From the NCBI GenBank assembly GCA_945643635.1, contig CALZFC010000005.1:4912501-4976500 (forward strand): 64,000 nt of DNA, read 5' to 3'. The notes below the pieces were generated by a model that saw only the letters and a program-made list of their open reading frames with translations, searched no databases and was not told the DNA's origin. Position 1 is the stretch's first letter. The number at the start of each line of letters is the position of its first letter. The DNA is from Allodiplogaster sudhausi (taxonomy: Eukaryota; Nematoda; Chromadorea; Rhabditida; Diplogasteridae). The translations under genes and the position numbers were made by a program. Shown in pieces: positions 43,780-55,700 of this stretch.

Positions 43780-45535
43780 TAACTAAGTTGACTAATGTTG
43801 ACTAAGCTGAACTTTGCAAAACTTTTTCTGATTATTAAAAACACTTCACTTTTGCCACAAAAAAATTATTTTAAAATTTTTTTATGGCTTTCAAAACACG
43901 CAATTCTTAACAGTTGACAGTCTCACTTGAACTGCTGTAGCTCCCGCCGCGACTTTGTTCGTACTGTAGTCACTTGAAATGCTGGGGCTCCCGACGCGAC
44001 TTTATTCGTACTGTAGTCACTTGAAATGTTGGGGCTCCCGACGCAACTTTGTTCGTACTGTAGTCACATTGGCGCAACAGTTCATTAAAACGACTCGTAG
44101 GCTTTGACTAATGTTGACTAAATAAAGGTAACTAAACTTTGTTATTTTTCTGATAATTAAAAAGCACTTCACTTTTTCTTAAAAACTTCTTTTTCTTTTG
44201 AAAATTTTTTATGGCTTTCAAAGCACGAAATTCTTAACAGTTGACTTTACTCAACTAAGTTGATTTAGTCAGCTAAGTTGAATTTTTATGTAAAATAAAA
44301 CGCGCAATACTCAACTAAGTTGATTTATGTAGTCAACTAAGTTGAATTTTTTGTGTAAAATAAAAAGCGCAAAACATGTTGGGAAAACATTGAACACATG
44401 TGGGTTTGAACTCCTAAGTGTCGCCGCTCGACGTTGCCTGAGATGCCAGATCGGACGTGATCGCTACTTCACTTCGTGGAGGCGCCTCTCTCCCTACGCT
44501 CGCAGGCTCGGTGACGTGTTTACTTTCTCGCGAATCGCAGGCTCGGTGACACTCTCGACTGTCTACGCTCTCGACTTCCTCTGCGTCTCTTGCCTTTTCT
44601 GCTGCTGTCTGCGTTACGTTTCCCCAACGATTCTCGTAAATTTTCGCGCTTTCTCGCCACTCTCCACTCTCTCGCCCATGCTAAAAAGTTCGGAAAGACA
44701 CTTCCTCAGTTGACTCATAAAGGTAACTAGTTAACTAAGTTGACTAAAGTTGACTAAACTAAACTTTGTTAGACTTTTTCTGATTATTAAAAACACTTGA
44801 ATTTTGCTTTAAAAAACTCCTTTTGAAAATATGAAAAGGAAATTTAAATTGTAACAACTATAGCTCCCGTCGCGACTTTTTTCGTACTGTAGTCACTTGA
44901 ACTGCTGTGACTCCCGACGCGACTTTGTTCATACTGTAGTCACTTGAACTGCTGTGACTCCCGACGCGACTTTGATCATACTGTAGTCACTTGAACTGCA
45001 GTTACTCCCGACGCGACTTTGTTCATACTGTAGTCACTTGAACTGTTGTGACTCCCGACGCGACTTTTTTCGTTCTGTAGTCACAGTGGCGCAAACACGA
45101 AATTCTTAACAGTTGACAGTCAACTAAGTTGATGTAGTCAACTAAGTTAAATTTTTTATGTAAAATAAAACGCGCAAAACATGTTGGTAAAACGTTGACC
45201 ACATGTGTGTTTGAACCCCTAAGTGTCGCCGCTCGACGGTGCCTAAGATGCCAGATCGGACGTGATCGCTACTTCACTTCGTGGAGGCGCCTCTCTCCCT
45301 ACGCTCGCAGGCTCGGTGACGTGTTTCTCGCGAATCGCAGGCTCGGTGACACTCTCGACTGTCTACGCTCTCGACTTCCTCTGCGTCTCTTGCCTTTTCT
45401 GCTGCTGTCTGCGTTACGTTTCCCCAACGATTCTCGTAAATTTTCGCGCTTTCTCGCCACTCTCCACTCTCTCGCCCATGCTAAAAAGTTCGGAAAGACA
45501 CTTCCACAGTTGACTCATAAAGGTAACAGAGATGC
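43780..45535 (+). repeat. Higher-order tandem repeat with GTTGACT motifs and 47-bp units
   Basis: Two large units each contain three parts: an AT-rich part with repeated AACTAAGTTGACTAA motifs, an array of about 47-bp units (CTGTAGTCACTTGAACTGCT followed by GTGACTCCCGACGCGACTTT; three copies at about 43925-44065, five at about 44865-45085), and a ~345-bp GC-richer part (44390-44735 and 45180-45533) that is more than 95 percent alike. The second copy lacks 5 bases near 45323, which shifts its open frame, so the open frames in it are not genes. Confidence 0.85.
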
Positions 45536-46615
45536 CAGTGGCGCAGCCCGATGGGTCGGCGATGCCAACAGCCCGTGGAATCGGGCCGCGTCGGGTCGAC
45601 GAAACGCCTGGCCGGCCCATAGGCCCGATTAGGACAGATTATCCAAAATACTCATCAACTGGCGAAAGAGTCAAAATTTTTTATTATTTATATTAATAAA
45701 AATAAAAATATTTACTCAAGCCAACTTGCAAATGGGATGAATTAAAGAATGAAGCATCTTTCCGGAAGAGCCTTACATGCCATCAAAGGTCAACAAATTT
45801 CTGATTCGTCCCAGAAGTTTATTGGGATTCCCATTGTGTGTTTTGCGTGTGCTTCCAATGGAAATCCATGCCAATTGTCAGGAGTAGCTTGGAGTATTTA
45901 AATGTCAGAGCAAAGAATTGTTGCAATATAAATTACTCTTGCCAGAAAAGAATGTCAATGATATCCTCAACCCTCTAACGTCAAAGTCCTTGGCATACCC
46001 GTCTCTTTCAAAAGCACCCATTTATAATAAATATCCTTATCTTGTTCGCTGTTGTTTAATTGCTACCCTCGCACACTTCCCTTGGATGTACGAGTAGAAG
46101 GTTGACAACACTAGAACGCGGCTGAATAAGCATGGTATATCCCACGGAATACATGAGTATCAATGAATGAAATTGGGAAGGGCCAACGAGCAAAGGGTTA
46201 TGTTTATTTTTACTTAGTAAAGATACCCATTGAAAAGATTAGAGAATGCCAAAAGAAGGTTCTTAGAGATGGCAATAAGATGGGCGATAGTAGAGAGGAG
46301 AGAGATAAAAAGAGAGGGGGAGAGAGAATTCTAAGCGAGAGAGTGAGAGAGATAGAGTAGCGAGAGAGTCCTCGACCTTGCATGGTCGCGGCTGGTGCGA
46401 ATGGTTCCTCGTTACTTCAGAATGGGTTACTCTCTGTTATTCTTTCTCTCTCCCTCTCTCTCATTCTTTCAATCTCTCCGTCTATCAGTCGATCTATTTC
46501 ATCTCCTTTGTCTGATTTTCACAGCTTTTCAGTACTTTTTTTAAATTTTTTATTTAGAACTCTACACTAAACGCAACATAAGTAAGAAAGGAGAGAATCG
46601 TGGCATTCCTGGAAG
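45536..46615. other. Intergenic, no gene seen
   Basis: It begins with a short GC-rich stretch to about 45625, then AT-rich sequence with no splice-supported coding. Confidence 0.45.
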
Positions 46616-47030
46616 AGCTCTTATTCCTCTCCCTACCTCTCGTTCTCTTCACTCTCTTTTATTCCTCTCCCTACCTCTCGTTCTCTTCACTCTCTTTTAT
46701 TCCTCTCCCTATCTCTCGTTCTCTTCACTCTCTTTTATTCCTCTCCCTACCTCTCGTTCTCTTCACTCTCTTTTATTCCTCTCCCTATCTCTCGTTCTCT
46801 TCACTCTCTTTTATTCCTCTCCCTACCTCTCGTTCTCTTCACTCTCTTTTATTCCTCTCCCTATCTCTCGTTCTCTTCACTCTCTTTTATTCCTCTCTCT
46901 ACCTCTCGTTCTCTTCACTCTCTTTTATTCCTCTCCCTATCTCTCGTTCTCTTCACTCTCTTTTATTCCTCTCCCTACCTCTCGTTCTCTTCACTCTCTT
47001 TTATTCCTCTCCCTACCTCTCGCTTAATCT
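46616..47030 (+). repeat. 38-bp minisatellite, about 11 copies
   Basis: The unit begins TTATTCCTCTCCCTACCTCT and continues CGTTCTCTTCACTCTCTT. Copies differ mainly by C/T in CTACCTC versus CTATCTC, which partly alternates. The open frame through it is a by-product of the repeat. Confidence 0.92.
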
Positions 47031-48299
47031 ACATTTCCGCTATACGCTACCCACTATGTACACGATTTCCATTCCGTCCCCTAGATTCTTGCTCTAGGTT
47101 CCATCGGGTTTCTATTTGACAATTCGCCTTTACCCCCCCCCCTTCTCATGGATTCCATTCATTTTCGGGAAAGACAAAAGAACAAACTAAAACCGGAGGG
47201 TGATGCAGAAGTTGTATTCACTCGGTTTGTATTTCTAATGCGCACAAAACGTGATGCAGAATGATTATCATATTTATCTCTGAACAGTCCAAACAACCGT
47301 CAAAGCAGCATAAATAATATTTCTGTCTACGAACAAGGACCCACTCCCACGAGGAATTCGGAATAAATAGGAATTGACTGACCAGGATGAGGGTAGTGCT
47401 CGTGTTTAGTGTAAAGGTAGATAATACAAGAGTCTAGAGCTTGCAGCCATTCCTACCCTCGACTACTCATCCAATAAAGATGGCCTAAACATCCCTGAGG
47501 ATTTCACTTGATGATCAAGAAGAAGCAAGAAGTATGCTTCCATAGAACCTTAATGTTTAAACTACAAAATAATGCTCTGTATTTGAATTCTGATCATTCA
47601 GTTTACGCCACCTTTAAGTACGAGGTATGTAGAAAAGACGAGACAGGGGCAACCGGGTAAAACCGTAGATAAGACATCAAATACAGAATACAACTTCAGC
47701 ATTAAGTTAGGAATTAAAGAGCAATATTTCTCGTTAGCGTACAATACAAAAGAAACGACAGCTCCATCACATTTGTTCCAAAGTATAAACTGAATCCAGC
47801 GCTAAATGTAATGGATGATGTACATGGAGGAAGTTATGAATGCGCAATTCGGGAACGGCAGGTGGGAGTGCTGGAGAGCGACTGTGTAGATGAGAAAGAG
47901 AGAATACAGAAATAGAAGAGAAGAGAAGAGAAAGAGAGACATACAGAGAGAGATGGAGAGAGAGCGACATGGGGTAGGTAAGAGAAACAGTGAAACGGAG
48001 AAGCATGGGACAGGGTGCAATTGGTGTAAACCCTCACTTTCAAGTGTGCATACACGTAATGCAAGAAGAGGGTAGGTTTAGAACAGAGCATGAGTCGAGT
48101 TAGGGAAGGACAGTGAAAAAACAACAATAACGCCAGAAGGGAAAGAAGACGGCGAGAGGAGGAACAATCACTCGGGTAGTGAAAACAACGAACAGCTTGG
48201 GCGAAATCGGATAGAAAGTGCAATTGAATTAGTCAAATTTAGCAAGAAATATGAGGAGGAAGTAGAATGAAAGAAAGGAGTGCATAGATAGGGAACGAT
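47031..48299. other. Downstream flank of the SPEN gene
   Basis: No gene seen. It is AT-rich with a purine tract at 47890-47990 and would include the 3'-UTR of the minus-strand SPEN gene. Confidence 0.45.
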
Positions 48300-49730
48300 T
48301 CATGCTCCTCCAGAGGATGGTGCAGAGGAGGCCGAGATGGAATCGGACTGGGTCAAGACAACGAAGAGATACGTCGTCTGGTTCCGAAGGGAATTCAGCA
48401 GCTCAGCCGAGTTGGCAGACAGATAAGTAGTGACGAAGTCGCATGGCGAGAAGATGTGCATGCAGAACGAACCATCCTGAACATGTCTTCATTATACCCA
48501 TTTCTTTATCTCTCCTCGCACTTCCTCTCTCTCTCTCACTATCATTCTTTCTCTGCAAGCACTTCCTCTCTCTCTCACACTATCATTCTTTCTCTGCAAG
48601 CACTTCCTCTCTCTCTCACACTATCATTCTTTCTCTGCAAGCACTTCCTCTCTCTCTCTCTCACACTATCATTCTTTCTCTGCAAGCACTTCCTCTCTCT
48701 CTCACACTATCATTCTTTCTCTGCAAGCACTTCCTCTCTCTCTCACACTATCATTCTTTCTCTGCAAGCACTTCCTCTCTCTCTCTCTCACACTATCATT
48801 CTTTCTCTGCAAGCACTTCCTCCCTCTCTTCGCAACCTCGTGATCAATGTTGGCAATGCCAGCAGCTGCCTTGGAGTCGAAGTATTCGATGAAGTTCTTC
48901 TTGAAGATGGCCTGGTTCGCTTTAATTTCGTGAACTCCAGTCCCGCAAGGCACGCAAATCATCGTGGCGAAGCGGTCATCTCTCATCTTCTGCCGCAGTG
49001 CTGCAACCACAAAAAGGCATGAGAGAGAGAGAGAGGGAGAGAAAGAGATAGGGAGAGAGAGAGAGGGAGAGAAAGAGAGAGGGGGAGAGAGAACGAACAG
49101 TTGGTCTGTTGTTGAGTGAGTCGCATGCGCTGGTTGATTCGAATGCAAGAGAGAGGGAGAGAGGGATGGTGGAGACGGAAGGCGCGGCGAGAGATGAAGC
49201 AGCTTCCCGTGACAGAGTACCAGAGTGTCTTGGCCTCGTTCCCTTTGATTGCGAGTTGCCCGTCCCACACTCGAGGATAACGCTGCAAATACAAACTTTT
49301 CCTATATTTCTGGTATACCTTGTAATCCATTAATTCATTAGCTCATGATTCATAATAGAGCCTCTATACCCACGAAGTGTAGCTTCACATGAATTTGCCC
49401 CCTCCAATCCCCGTTGTTCAGCCATCTACTGGGAACATACAAATGTAAATCTGCTCAGCTGGCAATCCTATTCTAATTTTCCTTATCCGTGCAAAGAGTT
49501 CAAAGACATCTATTTAGGAAAAAAAAACACCGTCATACTGTCTAAGGAAACGCAGATTACTCGTCATAAATTGTCATGGCAGCAACACAAAAATAGCTAC
49601 TCTAGTTAGGATTAATGCTCTTATCCTGCCACAGAAAAAAGAGGATATTTTCAAGAATATAAGATGAAAGGTCAGAACGGAGAGGAGACTTTCTTCCCCT
49701 CGTCTCTCTCTCTCCTCTCACACATACAAA

Positions 49731-49763
<33 letters not shown>

Positions 49764-52700
49764 TCTCAATCTTCTACTCACCACTGCTCACGTCACTGCC
49801 AGCGTCCTTTCATCCATTTCAGCCGCGCAAATATTTGTCACTTCAGAGCATTCTTGCATTCATTTTTCTCCATTCCTCTTGAAAAACAAGTCTACGCACT
49901 CTAAACCTTTGTAAACATTCGCTAAGCGAGAACGCACCGAGGACAGCAATTTATGCGAGACAGGGAAGAGAGAGAGAGAGAGAGAGAGAGAGATCGATAG
50001 ATAAAGAGAGAGAGAGAGAGATCGATAGATAAAGAGAGAGAGAGAGAGAGAGACTACTAGCCGGTCTCTGCTACATTAATAGTAGGAGAGAAAGAGAGAG
50101 AGCAGAGAACGGAATCGGTAAAGGATGGCCAAGTTGTAGGAACGCCTAAAGAAGATTTAGGACGATTCCTGAACGGCTTTGGTGCCTGTTTTGAACCGCA
50201 AAAGTTGTATGCCAGCTACACCCACCAAGCAGCCCTTCCTTCCACAGCCCACCATCCGCGTCCCCCTCGGCTACTCTTCATCATTATTCGTACTATCGAT
50301 TGCAGGGAAAAGGAGTAGGCGGAAGAAGAGTCTATTGCATGCTCTTTCCAGTGCCTCTCGCCTATTACAAGCAAAAGAAGGGCAACGCCCTCGCACATCT
50401 TCCATCAAGGGGGAAGGGGAGAGAGAGAGAATGGCAAAAAGAAACAACATTTCAATGCACCTGCGAGAGGAAGTCGTCGACTGCTGGAAGCGAGTTCGAA
50501 GAAACAGAAAGCACAGAAGTGGGATGAGAAGCAGCTGCCTCCAGCAGCGTCTGCTTAGTGGTTGGAGACAGACGAAAGGGAGAAGAGGGACGGGTGGTCG
50601 CGGAGTCTGAATCAATGACAGAGACTTCGGGGCTGCTGCCGATGGGGGACACGGAGAAGGATGAGCGACGAGCAGAAGAGTCACCAACTGGACGGAAGGC
50701 ACTCTTCGGAGAGTTGGAGCGAGAAGAGGAACTGCCGCCACTCTGCACTTCCTCCGTCTCATCGTCATCCAGTGCACTCAGCTGGCCCTTCTTGAAGTCG
50801 TCGTCAATCATGAGTTCATCGCAGAGGATCGAGATCGTGCGGCGTTCCAGTTCCTTCTTCAGCTTCTTCTCAGCCTCCGAAAGCTGGAACTGCGGGGGTC
50901 GTGGAGGGGCAGCGGGGGCAGCCGAGGGGATGAGAGAAGAGGGTGTGAGAGGGAGAGAGCGTTTGCGAGAGACACCGTCGTTCAGAGGTGCAGACTGCCG
51001 CTTCAATGACATTGAGGCGCGTCCACCGCGGCCAGACGAGTCGAGAGCAGCCGCCGCCTGCTGCGCGGCAAGCAGCTGAGTCTGCTGCATGTGTTGCAGA
51101 AGAAGGGCCGACTGCATCTGAGAGGCCAGCTTCTGCTGCTCAGAGAGAGCCACTGCTGAGGCAGACGAGTTGAGAAGAGAAGCGAAGACATCCAGTGAAG
51201 ACTGCGGCTGAGAAGCAGAGAACGCCGCCGCCGCCTGCAGACCCAGCATGGCCTTCGTCGCATTCAGAAGGGCCAGTTGGTTGTGGAGAGAAGAGGAGTG
51301 TGTACTCCCCCCTCCCGCACCCACTCCCAACATGTTCTTCAGTGCTGCCAGACTCAGAAGAGTGGAGGCCGGGTCAGAGGCACTCGACGAGGTTGAAGTG
51401 GTCAAAGCAGACGGCACAACAGCAGAGAACGCCGTGCCCGATGACTCCTGCTGCTCTGATGACATGACAGAGAGAGGGGGGCAGGGCAACACAAGGCGCT
51501 GAGGCTCTGCTGATTTACGAGAGCGCTTACTAGATGAAGAAGCTACTGCTGCTCCAAGATTGTCAAGAGAAGACGGAGAAGAGTCCGTCGAAGCAGAGGA
51601 AGACGTGCTCATGGAAGAGCCCTCAGGGAGTGAGGGGCACGAGGAACACAAAACAAGAAGGAACGAAGAGGCACAAAACAGTTGCCTAAGTTGAGAATAG
51701 ATGAGGTAGTGTCGAGAAGAGTCACCAGTATTAAGGAAGCCAATGAGGTAGATCGCCCACAGACGAAGGATGAGGTAGGAGAACGGAAATAAATGAATGA
51801 TTAAAATGATGAGGTAGACTTGTTCGAAGGTCCGCAGACACAACGAGAGGTAGTCGGAGGGGAGGGAAAGGATTGGAAGGACTATGCAGTCATTGCATTG
51901 CTGGTCTTCTCACGGATACACGTGAGACCAAGTCTGAAGCAGAGGGAAGCAGAGGGAAGCAGAGGGAAGCAGAAACAGCTGGAAGCCGGCTGGCACCACT
52001 GCGAAGGCACGGGGCGGTGGCTCACTGCGACTCTTCCCTTCTCCGCCCCACTCTTCTTTTTCTCTCTCTTATTTCCTCTCCGCCCATCTTTTTCCTTGCG
52101 TGCAGAGTCCAGACAACCAAAGGAAGCAGCTACTCTGCGTCTCTGCTCGCTTGGAAAGAGAAAAAAGGTGGTAAAGGAGAGGCAGCAGAGATGTGAGAGA
52201 GAGGGAGTACACCTATGGGGAGCGAGAGAGTGCATAGAGCAGAGAGGGCCCAGGCAACGTCCGTTCCGACGTTGTCGCCCGGCACTTTTCATGTCCTCCC
52301 AGCGTGCAAAGCGTTGCAAGAGCAAGAGAGTATGTGAACCGAATGAGACGAAGAGACGAACAACAAAAGAAGGAGAGAAGACGGGAGAGAGGGCAGACAA
52401 GCAGAGAAGAGAAGAACACGCTATGCAACGTACCAGGCTGTGCCTAGTTAGTATTGGAGAGAAGCGGAGGATCAGATGAAGAAACTGAATGCAAAGGAAA
52501 GAGAAAGCGAGAAGAAGAAGAGAGTAGGAGAGCGAAAAAGGAGAGAGGAGAGTGAAGAAAATGAAGAAGTGGGGAGGGGGGGAGGAAAACTGCTGCTTCA
52601 GCTCTGCCATGACAACGGGCTGCTTCGAAGATGCGCCTCATGCAGGCAAAGATAGGCTGATAGGAACCGAGTGGGGAAGCAGATCACAGCTGGAGAGGAA

Positions 52701-55700
52701 CCCAGAGGGGAAGCAGATCACAGCTTGGAGAGGAACCCAGGGGGGAAGCAGATCACAGCTTGGACAGGAACCCAGGGGGAAGCAGATCACAGCTTGGAGA
52801 GGAACCCAGGGGGAGCAGATCACAGCTTGGAGAGGAACCCAGAGGGGAAGCAGATCACAGCTTGGAGAGGAACCCAGGGGGGAAGCAGATCACAGCCAGA
52901 ACATTCACCCACATACACTAATTCATCCATTCGAGTGCAACTAGTCATAATATTTCATACTTGTTATGGCCCCTCACCACCAATTAACCGCATTCCTTAT
53001 GTATTCTACAATCAGTCCACGTGGCAGCTCGTTTAACTGATATTCTAAAGGTTATTTTCTTTAATTACCAACAAGAAAGAAAGACTGACATTGAGGAACT
53101 GTTCGTTCCTAGTAATCTGCCGGGATTGCTCAGCTGCGAGTTCAGCAGAGGAGCAAGTGGGGGTGGCGACAGAAGGAGGACGGAGAAGAGGAGTGTGGCA
53201 GGGCGAGTGGGAGGACAGGTCTCCTATCGCCTCCTCCTGGCCTTCTTTTCTCACAACAACCAACGGCGATGAACTCCGCGAGGTCTCCGACAAAGCCTTC
53301 TTAAATTTTAATATTATTTACGTTTACTTGGAATTTGGGGAAAGACAATCACCTCTTTTGTTAGATAAACCCCGGCAACTTTTTTCATTAATGAATTGTT
53401 TTCTGAATTCTTAGGCAAAGTTTAATTTTCTTTTGTGAATGATGCGGTTAAAGCAAGGTTGTGATGCATGAAGACATTTACATAGCCGGCTGTTGTCTGG
53501 CTGGCTTCGAATGACAGATGGTTCTCTTTCCGTATAATCGCATGGGATATTCTATGAGACTCGAGAAGGAATAAACTACTGCTGTTATTTATGACAAGCA
53601 AAAAATGGCAAACTGAAAACAATAATATTCTACAGTAGCCTCAATAGAAAGCGTGCCAGCCTCCACTCCTTTCAGCGCTACGACCAGAAATCTTTCGCTT
53701 TCACCACCTTTACTCATGTGTTTACGTTAATAAATGTTTAAAGAGCATGAAGTTGCCTATCTGAAAAGAAATGTAAACCATCTCAACACTTCTTATTCCC
53801 CCCCCATGAAGTTGCCTATCCGAAAAGAAAGGTAAACCATCTCAACACTTCTTATTCCCCCCACAAGATATTGAAATTATAAAAGATAAAAAAAAACTAC
53901 CATGTGGATGAGTTGTTTTTGGAAGCTCTGAGTGTGGAGAGAAGCCGCGGGAGGGGAATCAATTATATCTTCCTCTATTCCTATTTATCTTCCTTTTAAT
54001 CGGACTGCACTTGCAACAGTCGTTGGACAGGAAACGCTCTTCGCTTAGGCCGGAGTTGTTCAAATTTCATAGACTCTTCCCGAAGAAGGATAACCTTGTA
54101 CTGGAAGTGTTCTTGATCCTCCGCCAGTTGGCGGATCCGCAGTAACTCTGCAAGCGAAGATATTCCTTTTTCTTTTAGAAAATCCCCCCCCCCCCAAATT
54201 AGTCAAAACATGAACAAAGAATGGACTGACGGTTGATAGAGATGGAATCATGTGGAGGAGAAGGAGAAATGAGAGGAGCGGATGGCCGAGCAGGCACAGA
54301 ATTCTCAAAGGCGCTCTCCATATTCCCTTCCTCCTGTGGACTGGGAGGTTGGCCACCGCCAGGACAGGCAAAGGGAACCGGCTCTTGCGAATGCGGCTGT
54401 TGACGGAGTCCCAGAGGAGAAGAAGCTGACATCCCATCCGAAGGAGGTTGTGAAGAAGGGAGAAAGGAAGAAGCACCCGAGGCTCCCCTCGAGAACGCGT
54501 GCACGAAGGTCTTCGTGGGGAGAGACATCAACTTGACGGAGGAGGTGGTGTGAGTGGGCAAGTTGATGGGAGGAGTGGACTCAGTGACTGCGGGCGGCAG
54601 ATACGGAGAGATCTTCGGAGGCTCGAACTGCTTCGCTATCTCCATATTGGAAAGGACCGGGGGAGACTCCCTTTTCATGTTCTCCTCGTCTATTTCATCC
54701 ATCCGTGCATCCACATCCATCGTTGAATCCTGAACAACTCACTATGATACTTGGAACAGCCACCAAGGCAACTCACCCAAACACCGTGGTTGCCAGCATC
54801 GTCAGGGAAGAGAGTGGAGTTGTGCAGAGCTGAGTCGCTTTCGCTGGCACTGCTCAACCGGCCCCCGTTCTCAGCTTCCGTCTCTTCCACTCCCGACGTT
54901 GCAACCAAGGATTCATCAATCGTGTCAGGGATGTCCTGACATCATTATATGAGTGAAAGAGAGAATGAGAGAGTGCAGAGAGAATGTGAGTGGAGAGAAT
55001 GAGAGAGTGAAGAGAGAATGAGAGAGTGAAAAGAGAATGAGAGAGTGAAGAGAAAGAGAGAAGTGAACAGGAAGGGAAAATCAAACCCTCAGGAAGTCCT
55101 GTGATGGATACTCTGGTTCAGGCTCATCGTCATCGTCAAAGATCGACTGCACGGTCCCTTCCGTTTCATGCTTAAATCAATATTTCTCGCTCCCAACTCT
55201 GAGACTTCTGCCAATTAATGTTGCATTTCCTAATCATATCACCCCAATTTCGATGAACAATCAATATGTAACTTGTGCAATATTCGAGCGAGCCCAACTA
55301 CCTACAACAAACTACAAGGAAAGCACAGAGCACTAAGCATGCACAAGCAGGGCCCCTTTCAATCGCCCCTCCTTCTTTTCCCATTCTCTTATTTCTCTGT
55401 GATCTCCCACCTGAGCATCTTCCTCGATGTCTCTGGCCGCGCTCTCGGCCTCTTCATCAGCCACGAGGACAACCTTGGTCTCCTTGGCAGGCGATTGGAC
55501 GGGCATTATCCTCTCCTCTGGAAGCGGCTTCTCCTCTTCATAGCCAGCAGTTGCATCGACCAGAACTACGGCCTTCTCTGCTTCTCTCCTCCTCCTCTCC
55601 CTCTCTGCATCCGATTCAGTGGTGGAATCACTGCTAGCCGACTCTGCCTCGGACGACTCGGAGAGACTTCTAATCCTTGAGTCGGAGGAAGCGGGAGGAA

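Larger units (their letters stand above)
51844..54060. other. Long SPEN intronic region with few exons
   Basis: Only one likely SPEN exon is seen (about 53240-53100, minus, Ser/Pro-rich). The rest holds purine-rich DNA (52140-52570), a 35-bp minisatellite (52672-52905) and a duplicated ~60-bp unit (53745-53870). Confidence 0.45.

Noticed and set aside
44342..45632. Open frames of 123 and 145 codons in the two large repeat units
   Set aside because: The copies differ by a 5-base deletion that shifts the frame, so the protein is not conserved between them.
46616..47030. Regular repeats that could be taken for a CRISPR array
   Set aside because: The units are directly adjacent without unique spacers, and the genome is eukaryotic.
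46600..48892. Long open frames made of repeated residues (46600-47097 and 48443-49022)
   Set aside because: They are translations of 38-bp and 41-45-bp minisatellites. The second overlaps the SPOC exons on the other strand.
50179..52479. Plus-strand open frames opposite the SPEN Gln/Ser-rich exon
   Set aside because: The minus-strand frame agrees with the SPEN architecture. The plus frames are Arg/Glu-rich shadows.
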